Source: Cenococcum geophilum 1.58
Taxonomy: Eukaryota; Ascomycota; Dothideomycetes; Gloniales; Gloniaceae
Assembly: GCA_001692895.1 (NCBI GenBank)
Contig: KV748183.1
Location: forward strand, 3,100,001 to 3,164,000
Length of the DNA: 64,000 nucleotides
Direction: 5' to 3'
The translations under genes and the position numbers were made by a program. Shown in pieces: positions 37,951-48,989 of this stretch (its first letter is position 1; each line of letters begins with the position of its first letter). A model generated the notes under the pieces. It searched no databases. It had not been told where the DNA came from and was given only the letters and a program-made list of their open reading frames with translations.

Positions 37951-38832
37951 GGGATCGTTCGGTTGCAACTTCATATTGAATATGGAGGCTCCATATTGTA
38001 ACCGAAATGGAGCTCAAATCTGAATATGAGGTGGTCGTTCGGTAGATCTGACGACTTTTGAATATGGAGCTCCTCCATATCGGTAAGCGCGGCAAACTTG
38101 CAAGCTATACCGTATACAGTAGTTGAAATGGAGCTCTTGGCACCGTTTCAATATGTTGCCTCGAGCTCCTGCCCCATATTCCATATTGATTCTGGAGCTC
38201 TCATATACACGCTAAAGTGACGACTCTACACACCCCAATTGCGATACTACTGTCGCATTTGCAAGCTTTATATAAATATTGTTGGCCACGGAGGTAGCCC
38301 TACTACAGAGGTGCGACGGGTGCTGTTCGACGTCAGTTTCAACGTGTATCATCACTCTCTAGGGACCCCTGTAGGGGGTCAATTCTCTTATGTATATTAG
38401 GGCTCTTAGAGCCACCTTGAATAAAGGAGATCACTCGTACAATTCTGTGTCTCTACCTACCAGCTAGCTTATATCATTCGTGATATCTGCCTGGCTGAAA
38501 AATATTATTATCTTAACCTTCGTAATCGCGATAAAAGTGTAGAAAATATCAATTTAGGAGAGGGCGTTAGCCGAGGAGGAGGCTCTATTACTACACCAGG
38601 GTAGGGAGTCGCGATAAAGGCCTGGTAGCAGAAGGGGTCACTCAAATCGCGATGAGACATTGTGCGAAGTCGAATCTGGAGCCTCATATGGAGGCTTACC
38701 GAACGATCGACTCAATTACAGATTCAACTGAGCCACGGTAGTAGCCGCCACTAATTACAAAATGGGCGACACTAAAAGGCGCACAGATGGAACAGATTAT
38801 GATGTGGACCTCATTTGCAACCGAACGATCCC
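37951..38832. mobile_element. Harbinger/Tourist-like element, 18 bp TIR, TTA target site
   Basis: Perfect 18 bp terminal inverted repeats (gggatcgttcggttgcaa at 37951-37968, its inverse at 38815-38832) are flanked by the trinucleotide tta on both sides (37948-37950, 38833-38835). A TTA/TAA duplication is the hallmark of the PIF/Harbinger superfamily. No transposase is present. A second, inner inverted pair (ggtcgttcggta near 38033, inverse near 38697) and many palindromic ggagctc sites lie inside. Confidence 0.75.
38280..38476 (+). repeat. Possible Copia LTR remnant inside the Harbinger-like element
   Basis: The sequence starts tgttggccacgg, contains aataaagg and ends tatatca, followed at once by tgatatctgcctgg, which resembles the methionyl-tRNA primer site next to Copia LTRs. 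Composition is not RIP-shifted. No second LTR or duplication proves it. Confidence 0.35.
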
Positions 38833-38835
38833 TTA

Positions 38836-39421
38836 CATTTTTATCTAACTACCTTCCCACCCCCTAAACGGTTATAACTCTCGACGCCCTGTGCCCTGCG
38901 GTCTTAGCTCAGCCTCCCGAGGCCTTTAGCAACCTTGTCTCCTTCTTAAGAACGGTATGCAAATTGCGACTCTAGTGTTTATCTTAACTTATGAGCTATA
39001 TCCTAAATTCAATTAATAAAATGTCGATTAATATTTTCATTATACTAATGCTCTTTAATATCTATATCTTACGACTAACATGCTAATAAGAACGACTACC
39101 TTTATAAGTATATCAAATTTTTCAAAGGTCCTTAAAATAAACCTTCTTCACCTTTTTCGCTTAGGTATCGAAATGCGACAATTCGAAGTAGTCTGGGAGC
39201 TTGCATGTCAGCTAACGATATACCACAGATCGCAGAAACCTAGCTCCATCCGCTGCTGGCAGGGCGGCCTGTGATTCCCGACCTCTCTCACCTTCGATCG
39301 AGACATCAAAACTACAAAACTACCTTCTAGTTGGACCGTTGCTAGCTCTTCTTCATGTTGTTGTTGCATTCGTCCGCTTCCTTGAGTTGTTCTACGCCAA
39401 AATTGAACAGCGAGTGCTTCC
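38836..39421. other. Upstream region of the kinase gene
   Basis: Mixed composition, AT-rich at 38940-39140. No gene or repeat recognised. The last 300 bases have normal GC and pyrimidine-rich stretches and are the likely promoter and 5' leader of the kinase. I see no defined TATA box that I would place. Confidence 0.4.
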
Positions 39422-41284
39422 ATGGATCTTCAAACTGGCCGAACTTCTCTGCGAGTGGAGGAGCTTCTCTCAGATTACTTCCCTCCTAGCAAGAACGTCC
39501 ATACACCAGAAAATGGACGAACTTATACTGATTCAGACATTCAAGAGATTGCGTCATTACTTCGTTACCTGAACCGTTCGTGGAGCCGCGTCCCAAGAGC
39601 CTACATCGTCCTACGTGTTATCGGTCGGCTCAGCCTTCTCGACGACTTCATTAAAAGCCGCTTCACAGACCACTGGTTTCCAGTCACTGCGAGAAGCCTT
39701 CCACCTCATATCGATACAAGGATATGCAGAGATTTTGTAAGAGCACAGTCTCTGGTTCTTACGAAATCAGTGGATTTAGAGAAAGGCGAGAATGGAAGAC
39801 ACAGGCACTTTGGGCGTGGCGAACCGCTTCCTCTTGAGAGCAAGGAGATTCTTGGCGCAGGCTCTTATGGGCAAGTCGATCGTGTGGTTAGCCTGATTAG
39901 CTACAAGGAATACGCGAGGAAGCAAATACATCGCCAGACAATATTTAAGGATAAGAGCAAGGAAGCTATGGAACGCTTTGCAGAAGAATTGCACGTCCTC
40001 AAGAAATTACAACACAGACACACTGTGCAACTCATTGGAAGTTATACGGACCCGTCATTCTTGGGTCTTCTTCTTTCGCCAATTGCTGATATGGATCTGT
40101 CGATTTATCTGGCCGATAACCTCGTACCGCCCTCTCTCAGTAAAAATGCAACAATACGAACCTGGTTTGGTTGCCTTGTAACCGGCCTTCAGTATCTTCA
40201 TGAGAAATCTATTCGCCATAAGGACATCAAACCTCAAAATATTCTTGTCAAAGGTGAAAGGGTGTTGTTTACAGACTTCGGCTTGTCTCGTGATTCAACA
40301 GACTGTACGGGGAGTACAACATCAGGACCGGCGATGATGACACCACGATATTGTGCCCCAGAAGTAGCAGCACAATCTCCCCGCAATTCCTCTTCCGATA
40401 TCTGGTCTCTCGGCTGTGTCTTTCTGGAGATGACATCTATTCTCAAGGGCTGGAATATCGATCAATATAAGGCGTACTTTAAATCCCACGGGACAGAAGA
40501 ACCGTACATCTATAATAACTTACCTGCTGCAGAAGCTCTGCTGTCTGAGCTCCGGAAAATTGGTTCTTCTCGCGATAATAAGCCGTTAGATTGGTCCCTG
40601 GCAATGCTTCAGATCGACCGTAGCGCACGTCCAACCGCAGCAACACTCGCTACATCTATCATATGTAACGATGAGGATGTCTTTGGCTTTTGCGGTGTAT
40701 GCTGCCGAGGCGACCCCGAGCCCGATGGTCCTGATGAGCTCGCAGAAATTTTCGAGAATATGGGTATTGGAGAGATTCGGAATGACATAACGGAAACTGC
40801 TGTTGAACGAGCGCCTAACCTTTTAAGTTGTGAGAAGCGCCCATACCGTCCTACCGGCGAACGCTTGGCACTTCCCCTGGTACCTGAAAGAAACCCAGCA
40901 CGCAATCCTCCTGAATCACAGAGGATTTTAGACCTTCCTCCAGTGGGCTTCTTCTGGCCTTCGGAACCCCCTCTGGTTCATAGTCCTATCACGTCTCATC
41001 GTGAAATGGACTCACAGCTGATTACAGTACTTGAATCTATCCCGAAGCCGCAGGAGGCTCGCCATAAGAATATCGAACAATCTGATTTCGCAAACAACCG
41101 CCGGCTTGTCATTAGAAAACCTCGCGAGGAATCATTATCCCCTGCCAGTCACAAAATAACGCAAAGCCGGCCTAATGGGAACAAAAATGAGCGTGTTAAG
41201 ACTTCTAAAACTCCCGCCCGCAAAACCCAGGAACTCAAGCTTCCCCCTACTACAAAGAGTATACTATCGCGGGTTTTCTTCTGA
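39422..41284 (+). CDS. Serine/threonine protein kinase, intact
   Basis: A 620-residue single-exon frame starting at ATG 39422 (context cttccATGG). Residues 1-140 form an N-terminal region without a domain I know. A eukaryotic protein kinase domain covers about residues 141-415: glycine loop GAGSYGQV at 145-152, ATP lysine probably K167 (EYARKQI), a C-helix glutamate near 188-189, catalytic loop HKDIKPQN at 266-273 with D268, DFG at 285-287, APE at 312-314, the DIW of subdomain IX at 326-328 and SARPTA near 401. All catalytic residues are present; the usual HRD arginine is lysine. The C-terminal 200 residues are polar, proline-rich and probably disordered. Codon use and GC content are normal, with no RIP damage, although transposons lie on both sides. 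Substrate and pathway cannot be read from the sequence. The gene stands alone, in the gap between H-B and H-A. Confidence 0.93.
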   Translation: MDLQTGRTSLRVEELLSDYFPPSKNVHTPENGRTYTDSDIQEIASLLRYLNRSWSRVPRAYIVLRVIGRLSLLDDFIKSRFTDHWFPVTARSLPPHIDTRICRDFVRAQSLVLTKSVDLEKGENGRHRHFGRGEPLPLESKEILGAGSYGQVDRVVSLISYKEYARKQIHRQTIFKDKSKEAMERFAEELHVLKKLQHRHTVQLIGSYTDPSFLGLLLSPIADMDLSIYLADNLVPPSLSKNATIRTWFGCLVTGLQYLHEKSIRHKDIKPQNILVKGERVLFTDFGLSRDSTDCTGSTTSGPAMMTPRYCAPEVAAQSPRNSSSDIWSLGCVFLEMTSILKGWNIDQYKAYFKSHGTEEPYIYNNLPAAEALLSELRKIGSSRDNKPLDWSLAMLQIDRSARPTAATLATSIICNDEDVFGFCGVCCRGDPEPDGPDELAEIFENMGIGEIRNDITETAVERAPNLLSCEKRPYRPTGERLALPLVPERNPARNPPESQRILDLPPVGFFWPSEPPLVHSPITSHREMDSQLITVLESIPKPQEARHKNIEQSDFANNRRLVIRKPREESLSPASHKITQSRPNGNKNERVKTSKTPARKTQELKLPPTTKSILSRVFF

Positions 41285-41722
41285 AGACAGCCAGCCGATT
41301 ACTTGGACCCATCAATAAAGCTCACTAGGCAATGATAGGTAGCCGGTCGCTGGAAAAATTGTGCCCCAATGCCATCTAGGGCAAGCAGCCGGTCACACGG
41401 CGCAATAGTTCTGCGCACCAAGGGTTTCTCATAGAATCGTCAACGCGTTATTCCGCCATTTTATACACATTACCGAAAATGCGGAGGGACTCCAGAACCA
41501 CCTTTTCACCTAGCTTGGTGGCAATGTTAGTTTCGCCACGGCTGAAATGTCACTTAAAGACAATTACCTGTAAAAAGGGCTATTGCTTGGTTACTGCCTC
41601 TCAGCACCAGTTGAAGGGGTAGATGAGACAGCGGAGCGTACAAGGTTCGGCAGGCCTGAGCTGGGTAGTCACTGGGTATGAAAATGACGCCATCTGCAGA
41701 AGATGATACCAGGTGGTAGAAA
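41285..41722 (+). other. Kinase 3' flank
   Basis: Balanced composition with no further gene. An aataaa signal (41313-41318), 30 bases after the kinase stop codon, is a plausible polyadenylation signal. The segment ends where the H-A terminus begins. Confidence 0.45.
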
Positions 41723-41764
41723 ACATGCGGAACGTTGATCCCCCAACGTAAATTTTGACCCGAG

Positions 41765-42656
41765 TTTATAAGTAATAAGCCAATTAATTTTAGAGCTTTA
41801 TTATATAGACTTTAATTAATATATATAGAGATAAGGTTTTCTAGGGGAAGACCCCCTGGGACCCCCCTATATAGAGCTTTTGCTTAATTTAGAAGTGGTA
41901 GTAAGAGTAAGGCGCCTTAGTTACTGCTAGGTAAGAATCTACTATAGTGACCGAGGCGCCCTACTTAAGCTAGGCTTAAGGATTATATTGGTTACGAATC
42001 TAGTATATATTTAGACTATAGAGCTTTAATACAGAGCCCTCTACGTAGGATCTGATATAGTAGATTATAATTCTAATTTAAAGCTTTATATACTAAATAT
42101 TTTTAATACCTAATAACTAAATCGCCGCATAGCTAAAATTAAAGTAAGTCTACTACCCCAACTTAATTAAATACGCGTATAAAAAGAGACATAACTATAT
42201 ACAGAAACGTCTAACATAATTAAGTAACTATGTCATTACCTACCCAGTTCGGACGTATAATAACGCGATAGCTCGGCGATAACGTAATAGCTCGGCGCCA
42301 AGTAATAGGAGGGGGAAGAAGGGGGAGGAGATTAGGGGTAGCTCGGCCACTGCAAGAAGGTCATAATATTAGTGTAGTATTAAACTTTAAAAATTGTGTC
42401 CCGGGAGCTTAATTAACGACCCCTATATAAAATGTTAATAACGTTTAATTATAGAGCTTTAAACTAGCAGATCTTCTAGGAATGCCTATTATAAGTAGCT
42501 CCAAGTGCAAAATCTAAAATATTTAGTAGTGGTGTGAGTATAGGACGGGGGTATATATTTGCGTTCCCAAATATCGTTATATAACGTAATTTTTAGGTAA
42601 CGAAAACTGCCGTTAATGTTACTTAACTAATACCTACCAGAGGTTCCTTTATCCTT
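41765..42656. other. H-A 3' subterminal region, gene-free
   Basis: AT-rich with tagagcttta units, one ggggaagaccccc hairpin near 41841 (same motif as the H-B higher-order repeat) and, from 42385, a block shared with 48545-48750. The last 55 bases belong to the 258 bp tandem repeat that continues at 47052. No coding potential. Confidence 0.5.
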
Positions 42657-42661
42657 CCTAT

Positions 42662-42848
42662 TGTTACGGCTCGTACAAATGCCTCTGAACCAAAGCTTGT
42701 AAAATGCTGTATTACGAAGATACTAAGCTAAGGAGCAGAAGAAGGTCGAGGAAAGGATACGTCTATATACACGAGCCAAGTCTCCAAGCGAGCCCCTAAC
42801 TAGGCTGCATGTAGACGTCGCATAGGGCGGTGCCCCAGCGCCGTTACA
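42662..42848. repeat. LTR of L3, left copy (187 bp)
   Basis: Starts tgttacggctcg and ends gcgccgttaca, with an 8 bp terminal inverted repeat tgt-acgg-type at its edges. It differs from the right copy at about four sites. Confidence 0.93.
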
Positions 42849-43239
42849 TCACCCCCCTCTTCCAAAAAAGCCTGCCCTCAGGCTTTAGCCCCTCGTAGAG
42901 AAGAAAGAGAAAAGAAAAAAAATCTTACATCTAGCGCTCGATCGCGATGCTAGTTAACATAGGACTTACAGCAGTCCTGCAGCTCCTGCTGCTGCGAGGT
43001 ATATTACTATACCTAGTTAACATAGGGCAGGCAGCCGTCCTGCAGCTCCTGCTGCAGCAAGGGGTCTATTGCTAGGAGCCCTCCGTTGGTCGTCGTTCCT
43101 CCTCCCTCCTCCTAGAACTCCGGTACCTCCTAGCTATACTCTCCCCCCTTTTGTTATAGCGCGCCCCGAGCCATAAAAAAAGCCCCCCTAGTCCCCCTCT
43201 TAGAAAAGTAGGCGTAAAGGTTTAATAAGGGTGGGAGGG

Positions 43240-46220
43240 TTAGGGAGTTACTCGCATGCATATCGGCACGAGTTCTTGTCCGTTCGGTAGCAGTACGGTG
43301 CCAGCAACGGGTCGTTCGGGTGGCAGTATAATGCTAGCAACAGGGTCGTATTCTAGGGAGCAAAGCTCTACCTAGTTATGCAGGTGTTACCGCAGGCGGA
43401 GCAGCAAAAGTCGGTCGGCTGTAGGCAGAGCAGCAAGGGTCGGCTAGCTGCTAATAAAGCAGCGAGGGTTAGTCGGCTACAGGTAGAGCAGCAAGGGTCT
43501 ATTATAATAGCAGGCATATCAGCGCTATTATTCGGTCGGGTTTGCATTCGAATTACGTTCGGGTAGCATTCGAATCGCATTCGGGTCGCAGGCGGATCGC
43601 AGGCGTAACGGCACGATCGGTCTGTCGGTTAGACTATAGGCGTAGCAGCACAGTCGTTATCAGGTTATAATAGCAGGCGTATCGGCGCTATTGTTGTCTA
43701 GTCGGTTAGCTGCAGGTAGAGCAGCAAGGTATCGTCTAGTTGGGTAATAGTACGGTACCAGCGTCAGGTAGTAATAGTAGGTCGAACATTCGGAGCTCGA
43801 TCTATCAGTTGGCCAGTAGATCGCAGGCATATCGGCACGATTAGTCGGTCGGGTATACATTCAAATCACGTTCGGGTCGCATTCAAATCGCATTCGGATC
43901 GCAGGCGTATCGGCGCAATCATTTAATCAGTTAGCTGCAGGCAGAGCAGCAAGGTATCGGTTCTTATAGCAGTACGGTGCCAGCGTTAGGTGGTAATAGT
44001 AGGTCGAACATAGAGCTCATCTATCAATAGGTCATAGTTCCACAGGCATATCGGCGCGAAGCTTATCAATTCGGGTAGCAGTACGGTGCTAGCAGCGGGG
44101 TCGTATTCCAAGGGGCAAAGCTCTCCCTTGTATACAGTTATTACTACAGGCAGGGCAGTAGAAGTCGGTTGTAGACTACAGGCAGAGCAGCAATGGTCTA
44201 TCGTAGTGCTGCAAGCGAGGCAGCAGAAGATGGTTCGCCGCAGGCGGAGCAGCGGAGGTCGAATTAGTATTAGCTGCAGGCAGAGCAGCTAGAGTCGATC
44301 GTGGTGCTGCGAGCAAGGCAGCAAGGTGTTAGTTAGCTGCAGGCGGAGCAGCAGGTGTCAATAGTAATACTACGGGCAGAGCAGCAGAAGGTCGATTAGG
44401 TTACTGCAGGTAGAGCAGTAGGTGGTCTATCGTAATAGCAGTACGGTGCAAGCGTCAAGTGGTGATAGTCAGTCGAACATTCAGAGCTCGGTCTATCAGC
44501 TGGTTAATAGATCATAGGCGTAGTAGCACAATCGTTGGTCAATGGATCACAGGCGTAACGGCGCGATCGTTGTCGTAGTAGTACGCAATAGCAGTCATAT
44601 CGGCACGATTATCTCATTCGTAGATCACGGGCGTATCAGCGCGATCGTTCGGTCGTCAGACTGTAGGCATAGCGGCACAGTCGTTGTCAGGTTAGCGTAG
44701 GGCATGCAGCCGTCCTGCTGCTGCAAGGGGTGTATCCTAGCTCTCTACCCCCTCCTTTAATATGGCGCGCCCCAAGCCATAGAAAAAAGAAATATAGCTC
44801 GCATACGTATCGGCACGAGCTCTTGTCCAAATCAACTTCATTGTTAAAGCTTACACAGCTCAGTACTAACCTCGTTGTCGAAGTGTACAAATACCTAAGG
44901 TAAAGCTTGTATAACTCAGTATCAACCATAGTCGTTCCTCAGTATACGTAGCTTAGTGTCAGTCAAAAAGGATCACCGTAGGTAAAGAAGAAGACAATCA
45001 AATTAGTAAGGGAGGCAGTTGATCGTCAACGAACTCATACGGTCGTTATCAAAGTCGTAGTTCGTGTCGCAGGCATATCGGCACAACGGTCGGTCGGGTT
45101 CGCTTTCAAATCGCGTTTAGGTCGCGTTCAAATCGCATTCAGATCGCAGGCGTAACGGCACAATCCATCTATCGGTTTCTCAAGGTCTACCGTCAATCGG
45201 TAGGTAGTTTAAGATATTAACTTATTAGTTAAAGGTATGCTGTCAATCGTAGCACATTCAACCAGTTATTATACAAGTATGGTATCAAGAGAGATGCGCC
45301 GATAGGTTAATTCTCGTTAAGGTATTTAATTAAGGTATCGGTGTATAGTCTATCAATATTCTCATAATTCTTAGAACAGGTCGTCGTTAAATGGTAGACG
45401 TGTTCAAGTGCTGTTAGGATATTTAAAGGTACGCTATAGGGTCAACAGGCGTATTTAAATACTTATATTCAATCAAGGATATCGCTTTAGGTAATAGATA
45501 TCTAGAGTCGATCAAGGACTTATAGGAATGCCGTTATAACTTAGCATATCAAATCGTTGTCAGAGAGGTATCAAAAGAGGTATCAAGAAGGTACGTATCA
45601 ATATTTCGATTCTTGTCAACAACTAGCAAGACATACTTTCGTAACGGTAGGCCGTCTCGTTCGTAGAAGGTCGTACAAATAGCTATTGAGAGAAACGCGT
45701 CAATAGTTCGTAAGAGGTCGTAGAAATAGGCTCATCTATAGGGCTATTAGAGAGTGCCATGAATCGGAATAATTCTCCTGATCTATTCTCCTAATCAAGA
45801 GTGCCATAAATCGCTCAAATTCTCCCCTAGGTTCCTAGTACCCTATACATAGGACTGTAATGCTTGTAGATGTATTCGGCCGTAAGATCGAGAAACTATC
45901 TAGGTCAATAGTAAGGTTCAGGTCGATCAGGTACGGTGGTTATTAATAAGAACTCAACGGGTGTCTATAAGGGCGTTTATAGACAGGTCAGAAAGTCGTC
46001 GTATCGCAGGCATATCAGCGCGACAGGTTATCGGGTTTGCTTTCAAATCACGTTCGGGCCGCATTCAAATCGCATTTGGATCGCAGGCGTATCGGCGCGA
46101 TCGTTCGGTCAGTAGGACTATAGGCGTATCGGCACAGTCGGTAATCGAGTTTGGGGGTTTGGGGTAGCAGTACGGTGCCAGCGTCAGGTCCTTCCCAATC
46201 AATTTCGTCTCTCCTCATAC
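43240..46220. repeat. Array of short hairpins with constant loops and covarying stems
   Basis: More than twenty copies of an about 24-base unit with loop consensus AGGC(G/A)TA(T/A)CGGC are spread through this interval, each closed by 5-6 bp stems that differ between copies but stay complementary: AATAGC/GCTATT at 43669-43692, GACTGT/ACAGTC at 44659-44682, GATCGC/GCGATC at 46079-46102. With a related loop: ACTCG/CGAGT at 43250-43273 and AGCTCG/CGAGCT at 44796-44821. A second class has a 7-base loop such as AGGTAGA with stems GCTGC/GCAGC (43709-43725) or TACTGC/GCAGTA (44402-44420). A third has loop GTACGG. L1 carries the same classes. Confidence 0.85.
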
Positions 46221-46864
46221 AGCTCAGTATCAATCGGGGTAGTTATCGCAGCGTAGTAGCCAGAGGACAACGGGTAGGATTCGTTCCAGAGGACTCCGCA
46301 AACAATATGCACCTACCGCCCAATGGCACGGCACGGGTCATAAGTCAGCTCGTCTTGGCTATCGGCCCAAACCTAATACATACCAGAGGACTTCGCGGAC
46401 AATATGCACCTACCGCCCAATAGCACAGCGCGGGTCACAAGTCAGCTCGTCTTAGCCGTCACTGCGGGATCAGTGCTAGGCTTAGTGACAGGATCACTAT
46501 ATCATTCTCCGCAGTACTAGGCTGAGTCTCAACCAGGGTCGTCTCTGCAGCTCGTACAACTCCGTATCAGTCGAAAAGGTCAGAGGGGTGAGATATTCTA
46601 AGCCTTCCCAGGCACGTGTCCTTGGCCATCAAAGTCGGCATTCGATCGCAACCACAGGAGACCTTCTAGCTGCTTAAGTACCGGCTCCCAGTAACTCAAT
46701 AGTAGCGACTCAACGCGTCGACGACGCGCAGCTAGGGGTGTTCGACGCGAGTCCTCGAGGACCTACGGAACGGGGGTGGGAGATTATCCAGGCCTTCCCA
46801 GGCGAGGTAAAGAGGGAGCTTCAAAACGAATGAAGTCCCCCCCGGGTGGGTAAGCTTAGTATAA

Positions 46865-47051
46865 TGTTACGGCTCGTACAAATGCCTCTGAACCGAAGCT
46901 TGTAGAATGCTGTATTACGAAGATACTAAGCTAAGGAGCAGAAGAAGGTCGAGGAAAGGATACGTCTATATACACAAGCCAAGTCTCCAAGCGAGCCCCT
47001 AACTAGGCTGCATGTAGACGTCGCATGGGGCGGTGCCCCAGCGCCGTTACA
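46865..47051. repeat. LTR of L3, right copy (187 bp)
   Basis: Full-length match to 42662-42848, followed by the target duplication cctat. Confidence 0.93.
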
Positions 47052-47745
47052 CCTATCTCCTCTCTTACCCGTCTCCTTGTTAGATGCTATTTATATTACT
47101 ACGTTAACCAATAGATCCCTTAGTGGAGACTAGGGAGGGGTATTAGAGCGCCCCTAGCTTTTATAAGGAAGAAGAAAGAAGAAAAGAGGAAGGTATAGAG
47201 GAGGGAGTATTTATAGATAGGAGGAGGCCTACGAACGGGAGATTAGGCAGCTATAATATAGACATTAACGTTACTTAACTAACACCTATTAGACGCCCCT
47301 CCGTCCTTCCTATCTCCTCTCTTACCCGTCTCCTTATTAGATGCTATCTATATCGCCACGTCGACTAATAGATCCCTTAGTAGGGACTAGGGAGGAGTAT
47401 TAGAGCACCTCTAGCTCTTATAAGGAAGAAGAAAGAAGAAAAGAGAAAGGTGTAGAGGAGAGAGTATTTATAGACGGGAGGAGGCCTACGAGTACAGGAG
47501 ATTAGGCAGCCATAATATAGCTAGTGACGTTACTTAACTAATATATACCAGAGGCTCCTCCGTCCTTCCTATCCTCTCTCGCCCGTCTTATTATCCAATG
47601 CTATTTATATTGCCATATTAACTAATAGATCCCTTAGTGGGGACTAGGGAGGGGTATTAAAGCACCTCTAGCTCTTATAAGGAAGAAGAAAGGAAAAAAG
47701 AGGAAGGTATAGAGAAGGGAGTATTTATAAATAGGAGGAGGCCCT
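47052..47745. repeat. 258 bp tandem repeat, about 2.7 units
   Basis: Units begin at 47052, 47309 and 47568 with cctatc-ctctc and contain an agaagaaagaagaaaagagg purine run and a gggag-atttatagat segment. The end of a preceding unit (acttaactaatacctaccag and on) lies at 42630-42661, left of L3, so L3 interrupted the array at a unit boundary. Confidence 0.85.
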
Positions 47746-48985
47746 ATAAGTATGTAATTTGGTAAGTACTAATAGTATAAAATTCTCGTATAAGATGGGC
47801 TTAATTACTTACTAAAATATAGGGTATCTCTATTACTGTAGTAGCTACTACAGTAGTAGAGACGCCTTAAATATTTAATATAACCAACTACTAAGGCTAT
47901 TAATGAGTAAAAGGTAGGCTACCAATATGGTGCGAACGATGTAGTTATTAATATTGTTTATAGCCAGTTTTTGCTTCTAGTATACGCGTAGATCGTCCTT
48001 ATATTTAGCATAGAGCTAGTTATAGGTAGTAAGCTAGTTTAGGTCTAGCTTTGCTATTAATATAGCCGTAGGTAGTATATCCCTTAGTATAGGCTAACTT
48101 AGTAGTTCTAGCTTTAGAAGATTATCTTTCTTCTTAAATGGGTCGATATACTGCTATACCTCATTAGTTTTAGCTATGTCTTAAATAATAAAGAACTATT
48201 AAATCCAATTAGATAGCTTATTAAGGATAAGGTTAATTTTTAATTTAGTAAAGGTTATTATTTTTAAAATTTAATAGGTTAGAAAGGGTCTAGGTTAGGG
48301 TCTAGCTAGCGTCTTAGCAGAACCTTATTTGGACATTCCAAACTTTTAATTTAATTTATTAGTTTATTCGTTAGTCGGGTACGTTCGTCAACTTGGGTTA
48401 ATCGTCCGTTTATTTAATAGGTAAAGAAGCTTAAGACACTACAAAGGTGGTAGAAGTAGTGACTTCTTAAATAAGGTAGTAGATTGATTGCTTAGCAAGT
48501 AGTTAATTACATTTAACGATCTAGACTTCGCATCACTAAAATCCAAAATTTTATCACGGGGAGCGCGATTAATGACCCCTACTAATAGCTCTAACCACGT
48601 CTAATTTTTAATTTATAAATTAGCAGATCTATAGGCAATAGTTATTACAAGTAGCTCTAGGTGTGGTATATATAAAATCTTAACTATAGTGTAGAGAAGT
48701 TATAGCTGCTAATATGCGGTCCTAAGTAGTATATATTCTCAGAGGTTATATAACTCCTTATATAAGCGACATTTCCGCCCTTTAAAAAAAATTTAAAAAA
48801 ATTCTAAAAATCAATTAACGCCACAGATAGTAGTAATATTGATTCGGTAATACTGCCAATTCTCCCTATATATTATTATATGTATATCTAACAGCTCTAG
48901 AAGTGGTAAAAAGGTAGAACGGATAGGGGGGTTAAAATTTAGAAAATTGGATTTCGCGGTTAAGCTATTTAAAAGTTAGGAAGCT
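47746..48985. other. AT-rich gene-free interval of H-A
   Basis: No readable gene. 48545-48750 is a diverged copy of 42385-42600 (shared landmarks gacccctat, agcagatct and aagtagctc). Runs of A near 48787-48800. Probably the 3' untranslated part of the Rep-helicase unit. Confidence 0.45.
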
Positions 48986-48989
48986 AAGA

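Larger units (their letters stand above)
42662..47051. mobile_element. Non-autonomous LTR element L3, young, hairpin-array interior
   Basis: Two LTRs of exactly 187 bp (42662-42848, 46865-47051), beginning tgttacgg and ending ccgttaca, are flanked by the 5 bp duplication cctat (42657-42661, 47052-47056). I count only four differences between the LTRs, all A/G transitions, so insertion is recent or RIP was light. The 4016 bp interior has normal GC but no gag, protease or polymerase. It is a patchwork of short hairpins and internal duplications (a block of about 80 bp at 46292 and 46381; cctgcagctcctgctgc twice near 42975-43050). It inserted in a tandem repeat of H-A. This fits the LARD concept of a large non-autonomous LTR element whose proteins come from elsewhere. 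Confidence 0.88.

Noticed and set aside
43240..46220. CRISPR-like array
   Set aside because: Units are regular and repeat-like, but there are no fixed repeats with unique spacers, the stems vary while loops stay constant, and the organism is a eukaryote.
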